NCBI GenBank assembly: GCA_946186115.1
Contig: CAMHLV010000005.1
Span: forward strand, 1 to 64,000
Direction: 5' to 3'
Source: an uncultured Prevotella sp.
GTDB taxonomy: Bacteria; Bacteroidota; Bacteroidia; Bacteroidales; Bacteroidaceae
DNA: 64,000 bases
This document shows, one piece after another, positions 20,101 through 26,102 of the stretch (its first letter is position 1; each line of letters begins with the position of its first letter). A program made the translations under genes and the position numbers. Under the pieces are notes generated by a model. The model was not told where the DNA came from and ran no database searches. It saw nothing but the letters and a program-made list of their open reading frames with translations.

Positions 20101-22745
20101 GTGGAGTCGCGCTGCTCGGGATATTGAGATCCGACGTTGAGGTTGGCCATCTTGGTGCTCATCTGGAAGTCAACGGTGTCCAGTGGATGCAGGATCTTGA
20201 CCTCAGGAGCATAGAGACAGGTGGTGTCGCGCACGCCGTTCTCCTCATTTTCTGTCATGAACACGGCACGGACAAAATAGTAGCGGTCGTTTTTCAGTTT
20301 GTCCTTGGGGATGGTATAGGAGAAGGTCATGTCGTTCTTCACCTCACCTACTGCCGTCTTTCCTTCGTTGTCGGCAAGCCATATCTCACGGTTGTGAAGC
20401 GTAGGCATGGAGTACTCGTTCTCGTTCTTCAGTGAATCGGAAACCACAAACCCCACCTTGCCGACTACATCGGTACTGATACCGACGATGTAGCCGTTGA
20501 GCGTTGCCGTCTCGTCGCCCACCTGCCAGCGGATATTGCCGGTATGCGGGAAGAATCCCTTCAGCTGGGTGGCCTTCGAAGCATAGTAGATGTCGAGCTT
20601 TTTTGTCGAATCATTATATATTTTAAAGTACTCGCGCACGTAGTATTTCTTCTGCTTGTCTAAGAAACCGAGGAATGTGCCCTTCAGCTCCACGCGGATG
20701 TCGCGCTCGCCGGCAGCATAGGCTCCCACGCTCTTCGAGCCGTCAACGAGCATCAGGTGGTTGCCGTCAACGGGACGCCAGTCGGTATTCTCAAATACGG
20801 AGTCGGTCTCGTTCCAGATCTTATTCTTGGCTTCGTCGTTCTCGTCGAAGTAAAGCGTCAGCGAGTCGGTACCGAAGATAAAGCCCGTCTCATTGAGCTG
20901 CACGCTGGTATTCTCCGAGGGCCACGGACGTGCGGCACGCACCATGCCGACAATGGCAAAACGGTCAGTGCCGGCAACCTCTTCCTCGTACTTGTGGCGC
21001 AGCAGCATGAGTGAACCGTCATAGGGGGTGTTGCTCTTCAGGTAGTTGCTGTATTCCAAAATGCCTCGGGCGAAGCCTCCCTGGTAGAATTCAGTCTTGT
21101 TCTCAAACAGCGGCACAGACCTGTCCTTGTCAAGTCCGAGACCAGGAATCTTATAGTAGCCCAATGCCCCTCCCCCGCCGGGGATATAGTAGTAAAGGTC
21201 GTCGGTGGTGTATTCGCGGTTGACAGACCAGTAATGGCTATAGTTGTCGCTGGCAGGCAGGAATATTCGTTTCTTACTGGGGCCTGTGACCAGCACACCC
21301 TCCGTGCCGTTGTATTCGCGCCATTCAAACTTACATCGTTTAAGCAGCGAATCGGCCTCAAAAGTCTGTTGCATTCGCCAGCAGCCGCCCCATCGCTGGT
21401 AGGCAGCATCATATTTGGGGGTAAACTCTTTGTCGATGAATCCCCAACGCATATTATCGTTCTGATAACCCGGGTCGTAGTCGTTCTTGGTGTTCGACTC
21501 ACCGTAGCCGAAGGCACCACCATAAAAACTCACAGGACCGCGTTCGAAGTACGCCTCGACATTACGGAAGGCATATTTGATGTCGCCCAAGCCCAGGTCA
21601 ACGATGGAGAACAGGGTGTCGGGAATCTCGGCATTGAAGGTATAGAACGTGTTAGCCTTTAGTTCTGCAATATGGAATTTCTTGACATAAGTGGTGTCGA
21701 TAAGGCTCAGGGTATCTTCCACGTTGAAGATAAACTTGAGGTCAACGTCCTTCTGCGGAGCCACCACCATATAGGCGGCCGTAGAGTCCTGACAGTTCTC
21801 GTAGATACGCGGGGTATGCTTCCAGCCTGGGTCGTAAAAGAACGGTGTTTCCAGGGTAATGGTATCGTTGGGATTCTGTACTGAATTAAGGTCTATACCG
21901 TTCTGGTCGAAATAATAGGTGCCGGAGATAGGTTTGTTGGCTATCAGCGTCACACTCTTCAGCTTTACACTCGGCACGCGGGGATTGTGCGTCAAGAAGG
22001 CAAAGAATGCCGGGTGGTGCTTCAGGTCGAAGGTGTAGATGTTATTGTTGTTGCCTGTCAAGTCCTGGGCTGGGGCCAAGGTGGCTAATGACGTGGCACA
22101 GTCACCGGAATGGCCGATATGATCAGAGTTGTCCACCATGAGCTGTCGTTGCCTGCGGGCTATCTTGACATGGTTGTAGTCGGGAGCATCCTGGCCGGGA
22201 TAGTACACATAGACAGGCTCCTCTTTCTTCTGAACATAAATCTCCTTAAACAGCGCACGGGTACTGTCCGCCGTCATGTGGTCCATACCGGCCTTGTAGG
22301 CAATGTTCTGATTACCCATGTGGATATAGACAGAGTCGCGCAGCTCCCACTTGAATATGATGCGCGAACCATTTTGGGGCGGGAACGTGCCGTTGAAGAT
22401 GATTCTCCTACTGTTGCCGCCATCCTTGAGCAGGTTGATGTCACCCGTCAGCGTCAGCTTTTCCCATTCTTCCATCTCAGGAAGAAGAACCTCCTTCACC
22501 TCGGAAATGGGATAGCGACGCTCGCCGTCGGCGGTGGTGACCACTAAGGTGACGTAGTCATCGTGCTCTACACCATAGAGGTCAACCTTGGAGTGGGTGA
22601 TGTCGTAAGTGCCGTGAACAACTAATGAGTCCGTTCGATTGTTCATCTTGCTGACACAGAGGAAGCCGTGTCCGACAGCTGCCTGCAAATGAACAGCGGC
22701 AACAGTCACGAACAACAGAAATAGTAATGCCTTCTTGATATTCAT
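11097..22745 (-). CDS. Giant secreted protein with ten FISUMP modules (3,882 residues)
   Basis: The start is placed at the ATG at 22745 (MNIKKALLFLLFVTVAAVHLQA), a clear signal peptide; the longer ORF of the track overlaps the upstream small gene and has no signal. Residues 1-380 are the shared fimbrillin-like N-terminus (HSKVDLYGVEHDDYV, DHIGHSGDCATS). Ten FISUMP modules begin near residues 380, 860, 1255, 1770, 2185, 2515, 2825, 3040, 3310 and 3710. They alternate with Ig-like domains that end in motifs such as YYYRAYVK. The second and seventh modules are shorter or more diverged. The protein ends in an acidic, Gly-rich tail (GGNAGTGDNGGDDVEGNE). At about 420 kDa it is probably a long surface fibre or adhesin; no catalytic motif was found. 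First large gene of the operon, 10 bases after the 77-residue gene. Confidence 0.85.
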   Translation of the reverse strand: MNIKKALLFLLFVTVAAVHLQAAVGHGFLCVSKMNNRTDSLVVHGTYDITHSKVDLYGVEHDDYVTLVVTTADGERRYPISEVKEVLLPEMEEWEKLTLTGDINLLKDGGNSRRIIFNGTFPPQNGSRIIFKWELRDSVYIHMGNQNIAYKAGMDHMTADSTRALFKEIYVQKKEEPVYVYYPGQDAPDYNHVKIARRQRQLMVDNSDHIGHSGDCATSLATLAPAQDLTGNNNNIYTFDLKHHPAFFAFLTHNPRVPSVKLKSVTLIANKPISGTYYFDQNGIDLNSVQNPNDTITLETPFFYDPGWKHTPRIYENCQDSTAAYMVVAPQKDVDLKFIFNVEDTLSLIDTTYVKKFHIAELKANTFYTFNAEIPDTLFSIVDLGLGDIKYAFRNVEAYFERGPVSFYGGAFGYGESNTKNDYDPGYQNDNMRWGFIDKEFTPKYDAAYQRWGGCWRMQQTFEADSLLKRCKFEWREYNGTEGVLVTGPSKKRIFLPASDNYSHYWSVNREYTTDDLYYYIPGGGGALGYYKIPGLGLDKDRSVPLFENKTEFYQGGFARGILEYSNYLKSNTPYDGSLMLLRHKYEEEVAGTDRFAIVGMVRAARPWPSENTSVQLNETGFIFGTDSLTLYFDENDEAKNKIWNETDSVFENTDWRPVDGNHLMLVDGSKSVGAYAAGERDIRVELKGTFLGFLDKQKKYYVREYFKIYNDSTKKLDIYYASKATQLKGFFPHTGNIRWQVGDETATLNGYIVGISTDVVGKVGFVVSDSLKNENEYSMPTLHNREIWLADNEGKTAVGEVKNDMTFSYTIPKDKLKNDRYYFVRAVFMTENEENGVRDTTCLYAPEVKILHPLDTVDFQMSTKMANLNVGSQYPEQRDSTYTWNTKAVPSIITDIAGTEYDVVFNKWFGREGWCFTLPTVEQAQAFIDTLTFVTPNNKPRFSLNVKRVTGINDVKEYMPYTPGYNYDYANYWTSQRPTSGGNAYYVNYLSGISQSNYDNKLWVRPVLQTNCQTRDKEILFISTDTVGRYYVSLDSTDIRFYGRELGVTKAMKDKYATITRGFVLHDFKGGTLLDLPCGNMPDTVKKADIYNGLYTVPLPKAVRDTMRADKEYWYRAYITLDDQTFYGKPKKIAPLTIDIDSIGWEVHEKKATLYSFVEGVEFVNDRENAQVGYVVGDSANIDIGNYETIWYHNMTGKKLDNTRIIDGVKSPRYEAVMDVPIDTVYWVRAFVYADGVYRYSEARQFGLDYVDLGVKDSKGQTLLWANIDVGSAYAEDNPDYYAYGEAETKFAYHEKTYIDDTLKYVRETYRDGDVDKYIDHPTTSKTKWVNLTVPSVHGKDYTVRFRGAEHNKYNCEGELYWKAFAGTKNDAAYVNWGNDNPKFTDTGKYIENTKYGNLFVVPEQDEWQSLKDQCTWKFETLFGVPGWRVTGTNGNSIFLPLKGKKGGSYNNTKDHTLTWTTDTTQFHSAGFFHVSDGFESTDSVKTVSLNGSQQQFFDTPSSYDDWTLTWYEFYQGHTVRPVARYNLRLSKGADKLRDDTLAYLATDTCYYLNYRTAVALQGSYRINYPLASDKYELGFVVGESEDVTWNNAIIKHVQTHKNNSQYFLVLDKNDNLTSDGTYYYRFYLKVGNSYYYGDARSFHLADQVTGKETVWKMYGTNAHITGTIQGILANEASSANFRAGLIIGYNRDLTTSDDPQKPAGNNLIDDYVLTNVLNDYDGSKGGPIEHDFTLPKDTTYYFRAYAYYNNKFHYGDVNTFGFELLDLGLPSGKRWASINTGGNSPLNGYSTWPTRDNHGVNGQTNMPYGNDGNGSAGLNDTSHKKWHNVYRQPYHSEAQELIDNCTWEPDTLYGCAGMTGTGPNGKKIFIRRNIQYYQHQDNYTDLSLNYDFIRIDSYSTKPGFSSVYNHGHGCRGVDFERAIWESTDTLPNAGKDEIVIRTDDAIVHPKVDYVSFFGSFFGAVQQRWAHTEYNVPDIQGTGFVVGSDTLTTHQGGTGGQYFKYDFPHEDVKKDSLFWYDRQNINLFKVDSTYWVRAYVKIADKYYYGRSIKFVRQPNIITGDVDWMVGAQEATVYGSVTGFNNDYAVNSGDDEELKDMEQLSKEARVGIMVGYHHDPVAADTLTNEAKLYYVQVDGHPQAVNGSFQLTVPYERDTTYYYRAFIKYNGEFVYGKTGRYGLEFRDLGFNNKMYWASINVGSRYAEDNSNQYAWGENDTRSTFRFDDYIYYYATGDDEYNNLGNEIKGTKYDVAHSKWNYTWDEAEYGGRGALWSMSSEDDLQMLVDSCEWRDSISYKYVPNDNGGYYTNVAGYKVVSKKNGNWIFITKNDRMPKWTMSGYHSSYYGPWENTALWTSSRAPRDRNALGMEGGTTNRLMKYHYRYHGHYVRPIAKINVVLPDGHKMSLTTERTSWVAGVTSADIYGCILGLNDSHSATYGFVVGTTAENLKAKDDGGASDVVTYNSATNSKVNGMFKANISPLDNNRMYYYRAFAKVGSKYYYGDIKDFGIVMVDLGLTSGTKWANVNMGAWRIKDHGDFYGWGETTTKDVFTEAGYKYFDSELQHYRDLSSNISANDTTDVANKFLKGLWRMAGDEEWNELRQQCTWTRDTVAHIPGYRVKSNVNSNSIFLPSNYYTVDERDANYDYSTNEEGGQNQNHDDEVTKLGYYWSSNRSANYRQAREFNFDVSANSADPSIADNARWRGNAIRPVARPFVDGVTFYFRTESTDWRYQKDSVNFYSAVLNLPANYETGFVIGTTPELTVTTSGVEIIKARPTKDGSGNYVGTIEHNTRNDGTYYYRAYIKSDTGTYWHADSKQFGFTDVDLGVGIQWANINVDAATPEEMGLNGTLTGKYAGVDPAYVEFGGVWRMPTEAEKQQLLDNCTWTQETIYGVNVWKVTNNSDNSKFIYLTSNDPSDWGYRGVMQSNVDFDDQNKVYLRTDSTNWRAGYSNSDLFATLVGAETVLNNLQERGFVIGTSEDVKVDENKTDSIHSSTYSSSAFQGKLKTLPVGTYYYRAYVKYGDKYYYAPNALQMGIDFVDLGLPSGVKWANVNIGSTVASDTGDRYAWGETAEKDSYTYDNYVHHTSTGYTDIGTDISSNATYDVATLKIEGTRMPSETEVQELIANCTWTKETLNGVAGYRVSRGGNSIFLPADYYWSSTQGAAISNAQRLNVLPTETAGSYFVGAAERYLGHMVRPVTALIATTAPTDITTNSAQLNGIVNISDFSNGTEIGFEWSRSSAMANATKETVSVSTSGAYHTTISGLAEGNMYYYRAYVIKSDGNSSVTYRGAVKAFSTNSTEGTTPTAIDLGLSVKWADRNVGANLPELDGNYYAWGDTITQLNYTAVTYRHATGNNDNATYHYIGSNISATEWDISNRKFNGCWRMPTLDEMNELMSNCSWTWSSKKDVPGYWVENTVTHENIFLPAAGYRDNTDLNGYRSSGRYWSSIPQGNGMTRYASSLMFDATSKSAPLFTRYDGLTIRPVYDTNGKLGDQDIFIRTDSVNYAADRTSNTLYGMMLGLNSADDNLTQGFVIGTSQSIVRTSDTATEDPKAFIDVSQLAEANGVYHITLTNDQLKTLTVGDDYWVRAYVSKGTETKYGNAIPMTDYTFFTDSVKWGLGNAATFYGHTKAQKPASGLEVGFIYSTKSDMSDSKSVVAEFDATDSVFYAQIDTVKVATYYYQAYTRYEGEVHKGAIKSFGAKAVNLGLPSGVWWVDMNMGSNDEEAAGDGYRWGEVAPNQTGSYSVPSTYNYIGGTTSDAAHTRLGIHYRLPSIANIDELLTKCTWAFDVNGYRVTGPNGNSIFIPVGPYWSSQKGEGDTTNATSLSADSTNTKTKLLTARDALLHLRAIYSPTGVTMDSDGGNAGTGDNGGDDVEGNE

Positions 22746-22755
22746 AGTTTTAGCC

Positions 22756-22989
22756 TTATTCAAAACCGTTGTATTTTTTATACCCTGTCCAGATCTCAGG
22801 TTCAACATCTTCGTCATCGACAAAGGTAGAGTCACGACGAGAAGGGGCAAAAGGATTTTCTTCTGGAGTTTCGCCCGTTCCTGCGCTTCCTCCAATTGGT
22901 GGGGTATATGAACCTGCTAGCAACGACAATTCCACATCATCTAACAAGACGAAGGACTCAGGTTTACAGTAATTTCTTTTAACTTTCAT
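22756..22989 (-). CDS. Unrecognised 77-residue peptide at the head of the FISUMP operon
   Basis: Begins MKVKRNYCKPESFVLLDD and continues VELSLLAGSYTPPIGG. Short proteins with a basic start, a K-P-E motif and a following SLLAGS are common in Bacteroidales, often before secreted-protein genes, but I cannot name a function. There is no signal peptide. The C-terminal half is acidic and hydrophilic, with a Gly-Pro-rich middle. It may be a precursor peptide (the LLAGS stretch resembles a leader) or a small structural protein. It is the promoter-proximal gene, 10 bases before the giant protein, with a TACATTTG -7 box 78 bases upstream. Confidence 0.6.
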   Translation of the reverse strand: MKVKRNYCKPESFVLLDDVELSLLAGSYTPPIGGSAGTGETPEENPFAPSRRDSTFVDDEDVEPEIWTGYKKYNGFE

Positions 22990-23066
22990 CAGTTATTGTA
23001 TAGTTATTGTTAGTTTCACTGAGGTTAATAGGCATTTCGCGCTTGCGCGCGCGATTAAAAATCGTG

Positions 23067-23074
23067 CAAATGTA
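23067..23074 (-). promoter_or_regulatory. Putative -7 box (TACATTTG) of the FISUMP operon
   Basis: TACATTTG on the minus strand fits the Bacteroidetes TAnnTTTG consensus. No good -33 TTTG was found at the usual spacing. The start codon of the 77-residue gene is 78 bases downstream, and the two leader hairpins would lie at the very 5' end of the transcript. Confidence 0.5.
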
Positions 23075-23275
23075 CACAATTCTTCACAAGTGTGTAATAA
23101 AAATACGGAACATTTACCCTATGTTAGCTTCTTTTTAGCATTATTAACAATACGATAAGAGAAGAATAAAGAAATATGCTACTGCAATGATACTATTTTT
23201 CAATTGTCTATTTAATTAGTATCTTTGTTATTGAAATGGCGAAAGTTACTCGGCACTCGGAAAAGGGCAAATAAA

Positions 23276-23307
23276 TTTGGCTTTTCTCTCGTTATTTCGT
23301 AACTTTG
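23276..23307 (+). promoter_or_regulatory. argS promoter (TTTG-N20-TAACTTTG)
   Basis: TTTG at 23276-23279 and TAACTTTG at 23300-23307 are separated by 20 bases, the expected Bacteroidetes sigma-ABfr arrangement. The argS ATG lies 22 bases after the -7 box. Confidence 0.7.
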
Positions 23308-23328
23308 CACGCAAAAATAAAAAAACGT

Positions 23329-25113
23329 ATGATAATAGAGCAACAGATTATGGCGGCTGCACAGCAAGCCGTGAAGAATTTGTACGGGCAGGAAGTGCCC
23401 GAGAAAATGGTACAGCTGCAGAAGACGCGCAGTGAGTTTGAGGGCAACCTGACCCTTGTGGTATTCCCATTTGTAAAGATGGCACGTAAAAGCCCTGAAC
23501 AGACTGGACAGGAGCTGGGCGAATACCTGGTAGCCAACTGCGAAGCCGTCAGCAAATTCAATGTGGTCAAAGGATTCCTCAATCTCAGCATCGCAGATGA
23601 AGCATGGCTGAAGCTGCTGGCTGATATTGACAGTCAAGAGAAATATGGCGAAAAAAGTGCGGACGAGGATTCTCCCCTCGTTATGATAGAATACTCCTCC
23701 CCCAATACCAATAAGCCACTCCACCTCGGACACGTTCGTAACAACCTGCTGGGCTGGTCACTGGCACAGATTATGGAGGCCAACGGCAACCATGTGGTGA
23801 AGACAAACATTGTGAACGACCGCGGCATCCACATTTGTAAGTCGATGCTGGCATGGCTGAAATGGGGCAATGGCGAGACTCCTGAAAGCAGCGGCAAGAA
23901 GGGCGATCACCTCATTGGCGACTACTACGTAGCTTTCGACAAGCACTACCGCGAAGAAATCAAGGAGCTCGTAGCCCAGGGCATGGACGAAGAGCAGGCA
24001 AAACAGGAGGCTCCACTCATCAAGGAAGCACACGAAATGCTGGTGAAATGGGAGAAAAATGACCCTGAGGTCCGTGCTCTGTGGGAAAAGATGAACAACT
24101 GGGTATATGCCGGATTCGACGAGACCTATAAGAAAATGGGTGTCTCGTTCGACAAAATATACTACGAGTCGCAGACCTACCTGAAGGGCAAGGCCAAGGT
24201 AGAGGAAGGACTGGCAAAGGGACTCTTCGAACGCCACGACGACAACAGCGTATGGGCAGACCTTACAAATGAGGGACTTGACAAGAAACTGTTGCTACGC
24301 TCCGATGGAACCAGCGTTTATATGACACAAGACATCGGAACAGCCGAAATGCGCTTCCAGGACTACCCCATCGACAAGATGATTTATGTCGTTGGAAACG
24401 AGCAAAATTACCATTTCCAGGTACTTTCTATTCTGCTTGACCGCCTCGGTTTCAAGTGGGGTAAAGAACTGGTGCACTTCTCTTACGGCATGGTGGAACT
24501 GCCAAACGGTAAGATGAAGAGCCGCGAGGGTACTGTCGTTGATGCCGACGACCTGATGGAACTGATGGTAGAAGATGCCTATAAGACCTCTATGGAACTG
24601 GGTAAGTTTGACGACATGACCGAGGAGGAGCGCCGCGAGATAGCCCGCATCGTGGGTATGGGTGCCCTGAAATATTTCATCCTCAAGGTCGATGCCCGTA
24701 AGAATATGCTGTTCAATCCTGAAGAAAGTATCGATTTCAACGGAAACACAGGACCCTTCATCCAATACACCTATGCCCGCATACGCAGCATTCTGCGTAA
24801 AAGTGAAAAGGGAATAGTGAAAAGTGAAGAATTTGCTACCGCTCTTAACGAAAAGGAGGTTGAGCTGATTCAGAAGATGAGCGAATACGGTGCTGCCGTA
24901 GAACAAGCCGGCAAGGACTACAGTCCCAGCGGCATTGCCAACTACTGCTACGAGCTGACGAAGGTCTTCAACCAGTTCTACCACGACTATAGCATCCTCA
25001 ACGAACCCGACGAGAACATCAAAGCCATGCGCCTGGTGCTGGCCCGCAACGTTGCCAAGATCATCAAGAACAGCATGGCGCTCCTCGGCATCGAAGTTCC
25101 TGAGAGAATGTAA
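23329..25113 (+). CDS. argS: Arginyl-tRNA synthetase
   Basis: Charges tRNA-Arg with arginine in the cytoplasm. The start is the ATG at 23329 (MIIEQQIMAAAQQ), 22 bases after the -7 box; the track start is 24 bases upstream and has no support. 594 residues, a usual class I ArgRS length. Visible features are the N-terminal Add1-like domain (GFLNLSIAD), the HIGH motif as SSPNTNKPLHLGHVRNN (around residue 125-140), the KMSKS-region motif GKMKSREGTVVDADDLM and the C-terminal anticodon-binding helices (YELTKVFNQFYHDY). An in-frame insertion near residue 492 (KSEKGIVKSEEFATALN) matches a repeat found between two genes of the sulfur locus. First gene of a short operon with the RNase H gene 18 bases downstream. 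Confidence 0.95.
   Translation: MIIEQQIMAAAQQAVKNLYGQEVPEKMVQLQKTRSEFEGNLTLVVFPFVKMARKSPEQTGQELGEYLVANCEAVSKFNVVKGFLNLSIADEAWLKLLADIDSQEKYGEKSADEDSPLVMIEYSSPNTNKPLHLGHVRNNLLGWSLAQIMEANGNHVVKTNIVNDRGIHICKSMLAWLKWGNGETPESSGKKGDHLIGDYYVAFDKHYREEIKELVAQGMDEEQAKQEAPLIKEAHEMLVKWEKNDPEVRALWEKMNNWVYAGFDETYKKMGVSFDKIYYESQTYLKGKAKVEEGLAKGLFERHDDNSVWADLTNEGLDKKLLLRSDGTSVYMTQDIGTAEMRFQDYPIDKMIYVVGNEQNYHFQVLSILLDRLGFKWGKELVHFSYGMVELPNGKMKSREGTVVDADDLMELMVEDAYKTSMELGKFDDMTEEERREIARIVGMGALKYFILKVDARKNMLFNPEESIDFNGNTGPFIQYTYARIRSILRKSEKGIVKSEEFATALNEKEVELIQKMSEYGAAVEQAGKDYSPSGIANYCYELTKVFNQFYHDYSILNEPDENIKAMRLVLARNVAKIIKNSMALLGIEVPERM
24802..24843 (+). repeat. Repeat element embedded in argS
   Basis: These 42 bases match the intergenic segment 48308-48349 at 39 positions, including the shared end ATTTGCTACCGCT. 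In argS the copy is read in frame as SEKGIVKSEEFATA, between the catalytic body and the anticodon-binding domain. Confidence 0.8.
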
Positions 25114-25131
25114 AGCCTCAAGAAAGCACTT

Positions 25132-25626
25132 ATGGAAATCATTCCTTCAACGAACAAGTCGTCAGCGTCCAAGTCCCCCCTCCCTTTGGAGGGGGCTAGG
25201 GGGAGGCTTGAGGGTTTGGGCATTGACCTTAATGCCTGGGCCGTTGACGCAGCGTGTAGCGGCAATCCCGGGCCGATGGAGTATCAGGCCATCGACCTGC
25301 AGACAGGCTGCCGCGTGTTCCACTTCGGACCGATGAAGGGAACCAATAACATCGGGGAGTTCCTGGCCATCGTTCATGCCCTGGCACTCATGGAGCAACA
25401 GGGTCTGCACGACAAGACCATCTATAGCGACTCTTACAATGCCATCCTGTGGGTCAACAAGCGAAAGTGTAAGACAAAGTTAGAGCGGACGCCGGAGACT
25501 GAACCGCTCTACCAGATTATCCTCCGTGCCGAGCGGTGGCTGCAGACGCACACCTGGCGTAACCCCATCGTCAAGTGGGATACCAAGAAGTGGGGCGAAG
25601 TTCCTGCCGACTTCGGCAGGAAATAA
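25132..25626 (+). CDS. RNase H-fold protein lacking the N-terminal hybrid-binding domain
   Basis: 164 residues. The catalytic core is intact: the first Asp in AVDAACSGNPGP, Glu in NNIGEFLAIVHAL, the second Asp in IYSDSYNAILWVNKRK and the last acidic residue around WGEVPADFGRK. This fits RNase HI, which cleaves RNA in RNA-DNA hybrids. Bacteroidales relatives, as I recall them, carry an additional N-terminal viroplasmin-like domain of about 50 residues. Here only a low-complexity stretch (IIPSTNKSSASKSPLPLEG) precedes the core, and argS ends 18 bases upstream, so there is no room for the missing domain. Part of the stretch is coded by a G-rich palindromic repeat. Activity is likely retained; substrate binding may be weaker. 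Confidence 0.85.
   Translation: MEIIPSTNKSSASKSPLPLEGARGRLEGLGIDLNAWAVDAACSGNPGPMEYQAIDLQTGCRVFHFGPMKGTNNIGEFLAIVHALALMEQQGLHDKTIYSDSYNAILWVNKRKCKTKLERTPETEPLYQIILRAERWLQTHTWRNPIVKWDTKKWGEVPADFGRK
25172..25216 (+). repeat. G-rich palindromic element in the RNase H gene
   Basis: A CCCCCCTCCC arm, a TTT loop and a GGAGGGGGCTAGGGGGAGG arm form a strong hairpin. It is read through in frame. Closely related hairpins occur between genes at 45467-45501 and inside two other genes (49290, 50176). Confidence 0.75.
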
Positions 25627-25652
25627 CCTTGCAATTGAATAGTAAACTATAT

Positions 25653-26102
25653 ATGAAAAAGATATTGTTTGTATGTCACGGGAACATCTGTCGCAGTCCT
25701 ATGGCAGAGTTCGTGATGAAAGATATGGTCTGCAAGGCTGGCCGCGAAGACGAATTCTATATTGAGTCGGCAGCCACATCTACCGAAGAGATAGGCAATG
25801 AAGTGTATCCGCCAGCGCGGAGGAAGCTGGCGGAACACGGAATATCCTGTAAGGGCAAGACTGCCCGGCAGATGACTCGCAACGATTACAACCGCTTCGA
25901 CATCATTATCGGGATGGACTCGTGGAACATGCGTAATATCCAACGGATCTGCGGGGGCGACCCGGAGGGTAAAATCCACATGCTTATGGACTTTACCCAC
26001 CGTCCTGGCGACGTGGCCGACCCATGGTACACAGGTGACTTCGAAGCTACATGGCGCGACGTTAATGAAGGTTGTAGCGCGCTACTTGAAATCGGCCGCT
26101 AA
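25653..26102 (+). CDS. Low-molecular-weight protein tyrosine phosphatase
   Basis: 149 residues from the ATG at 25653 (MKKILFVCHGNICRSPMAEF); the longer track ORF overlaps the RNase H gene and lacks support. The C-X5-R phosphatase loop is CHGNICRS at the N-terminus, and the general-acid Asp sits in ADPWYTGDF near the C-terminus, both in the usual positions. Such enzymes dephosphorylate phosphotyrosine proteins and in many bacteria act on exopolysaccharide tyrosine kinases; the substrate here is not known. It follows the RNase H gene by 26 bases. Its TAA overlaps the stop codon of the convergent asnB. Confidence 0.9.
   Translation: MKKILFVCHGNICRSPMAEFVMKDMVCKAGREDEFYIESAATSTEEIGNEVYPPARRKLAEHGISCKGKTARQMTRNDYNRFDIIIGMDSWNMRNIQRICGGDPEGKIHMLMDFTHRPGDVADPWYTGDFEATWRDVNEGCSALLEIGR

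Larger units (their letters stand above)
22990..23328. other. Divergent intergenic region between the FISUMP operon and argS
   Basis: 339 bases without a gene. It holds the minus-strand -7 box (23067-23074), two tandem hairpins in the leader of the FISUMP operon (CGCGC-TT-GCGCG near 23038-23052 and CGATT-AAA-AATCG at 23052-23064) and the argS promoter at the right end. A second TATCTTTG at 23220-23227 precedes a 12-codon ORF that I do not call. The stretch 23235-23270 contains the direct repeat ACTCGGC/ACTCGGA. Confidence 0.55.

Noticed and set aside
1-22745. CRISPR array or satellite DNA in the repeat-rich first third
   Set aside because: Repeats are diverged protein modules of several hundred bases, not short identical repeats with spacers.
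22746-22895. Extended N-terminus (50 residues) of the giant FISUMP protein
   Set aside because: It overlaps the 77-residue gene in another frame and places the signal peptide internally; the ATG at 22745 fits better.
23237-23275. 12-codon ORF (MAKVTRHSEKGK) after a TATCTTTG box
   Set aside because: Too short, and no -33 box at the right spacing; possibly part of a species-typical intergenic repeat.
26099-26102. Overlapping stop codons of convergent genes as a designed signal
   Set aside because: CTAA is shared at 26099-26102 and again at 50580-50583. Two cases are easily explained by compact genome structure.
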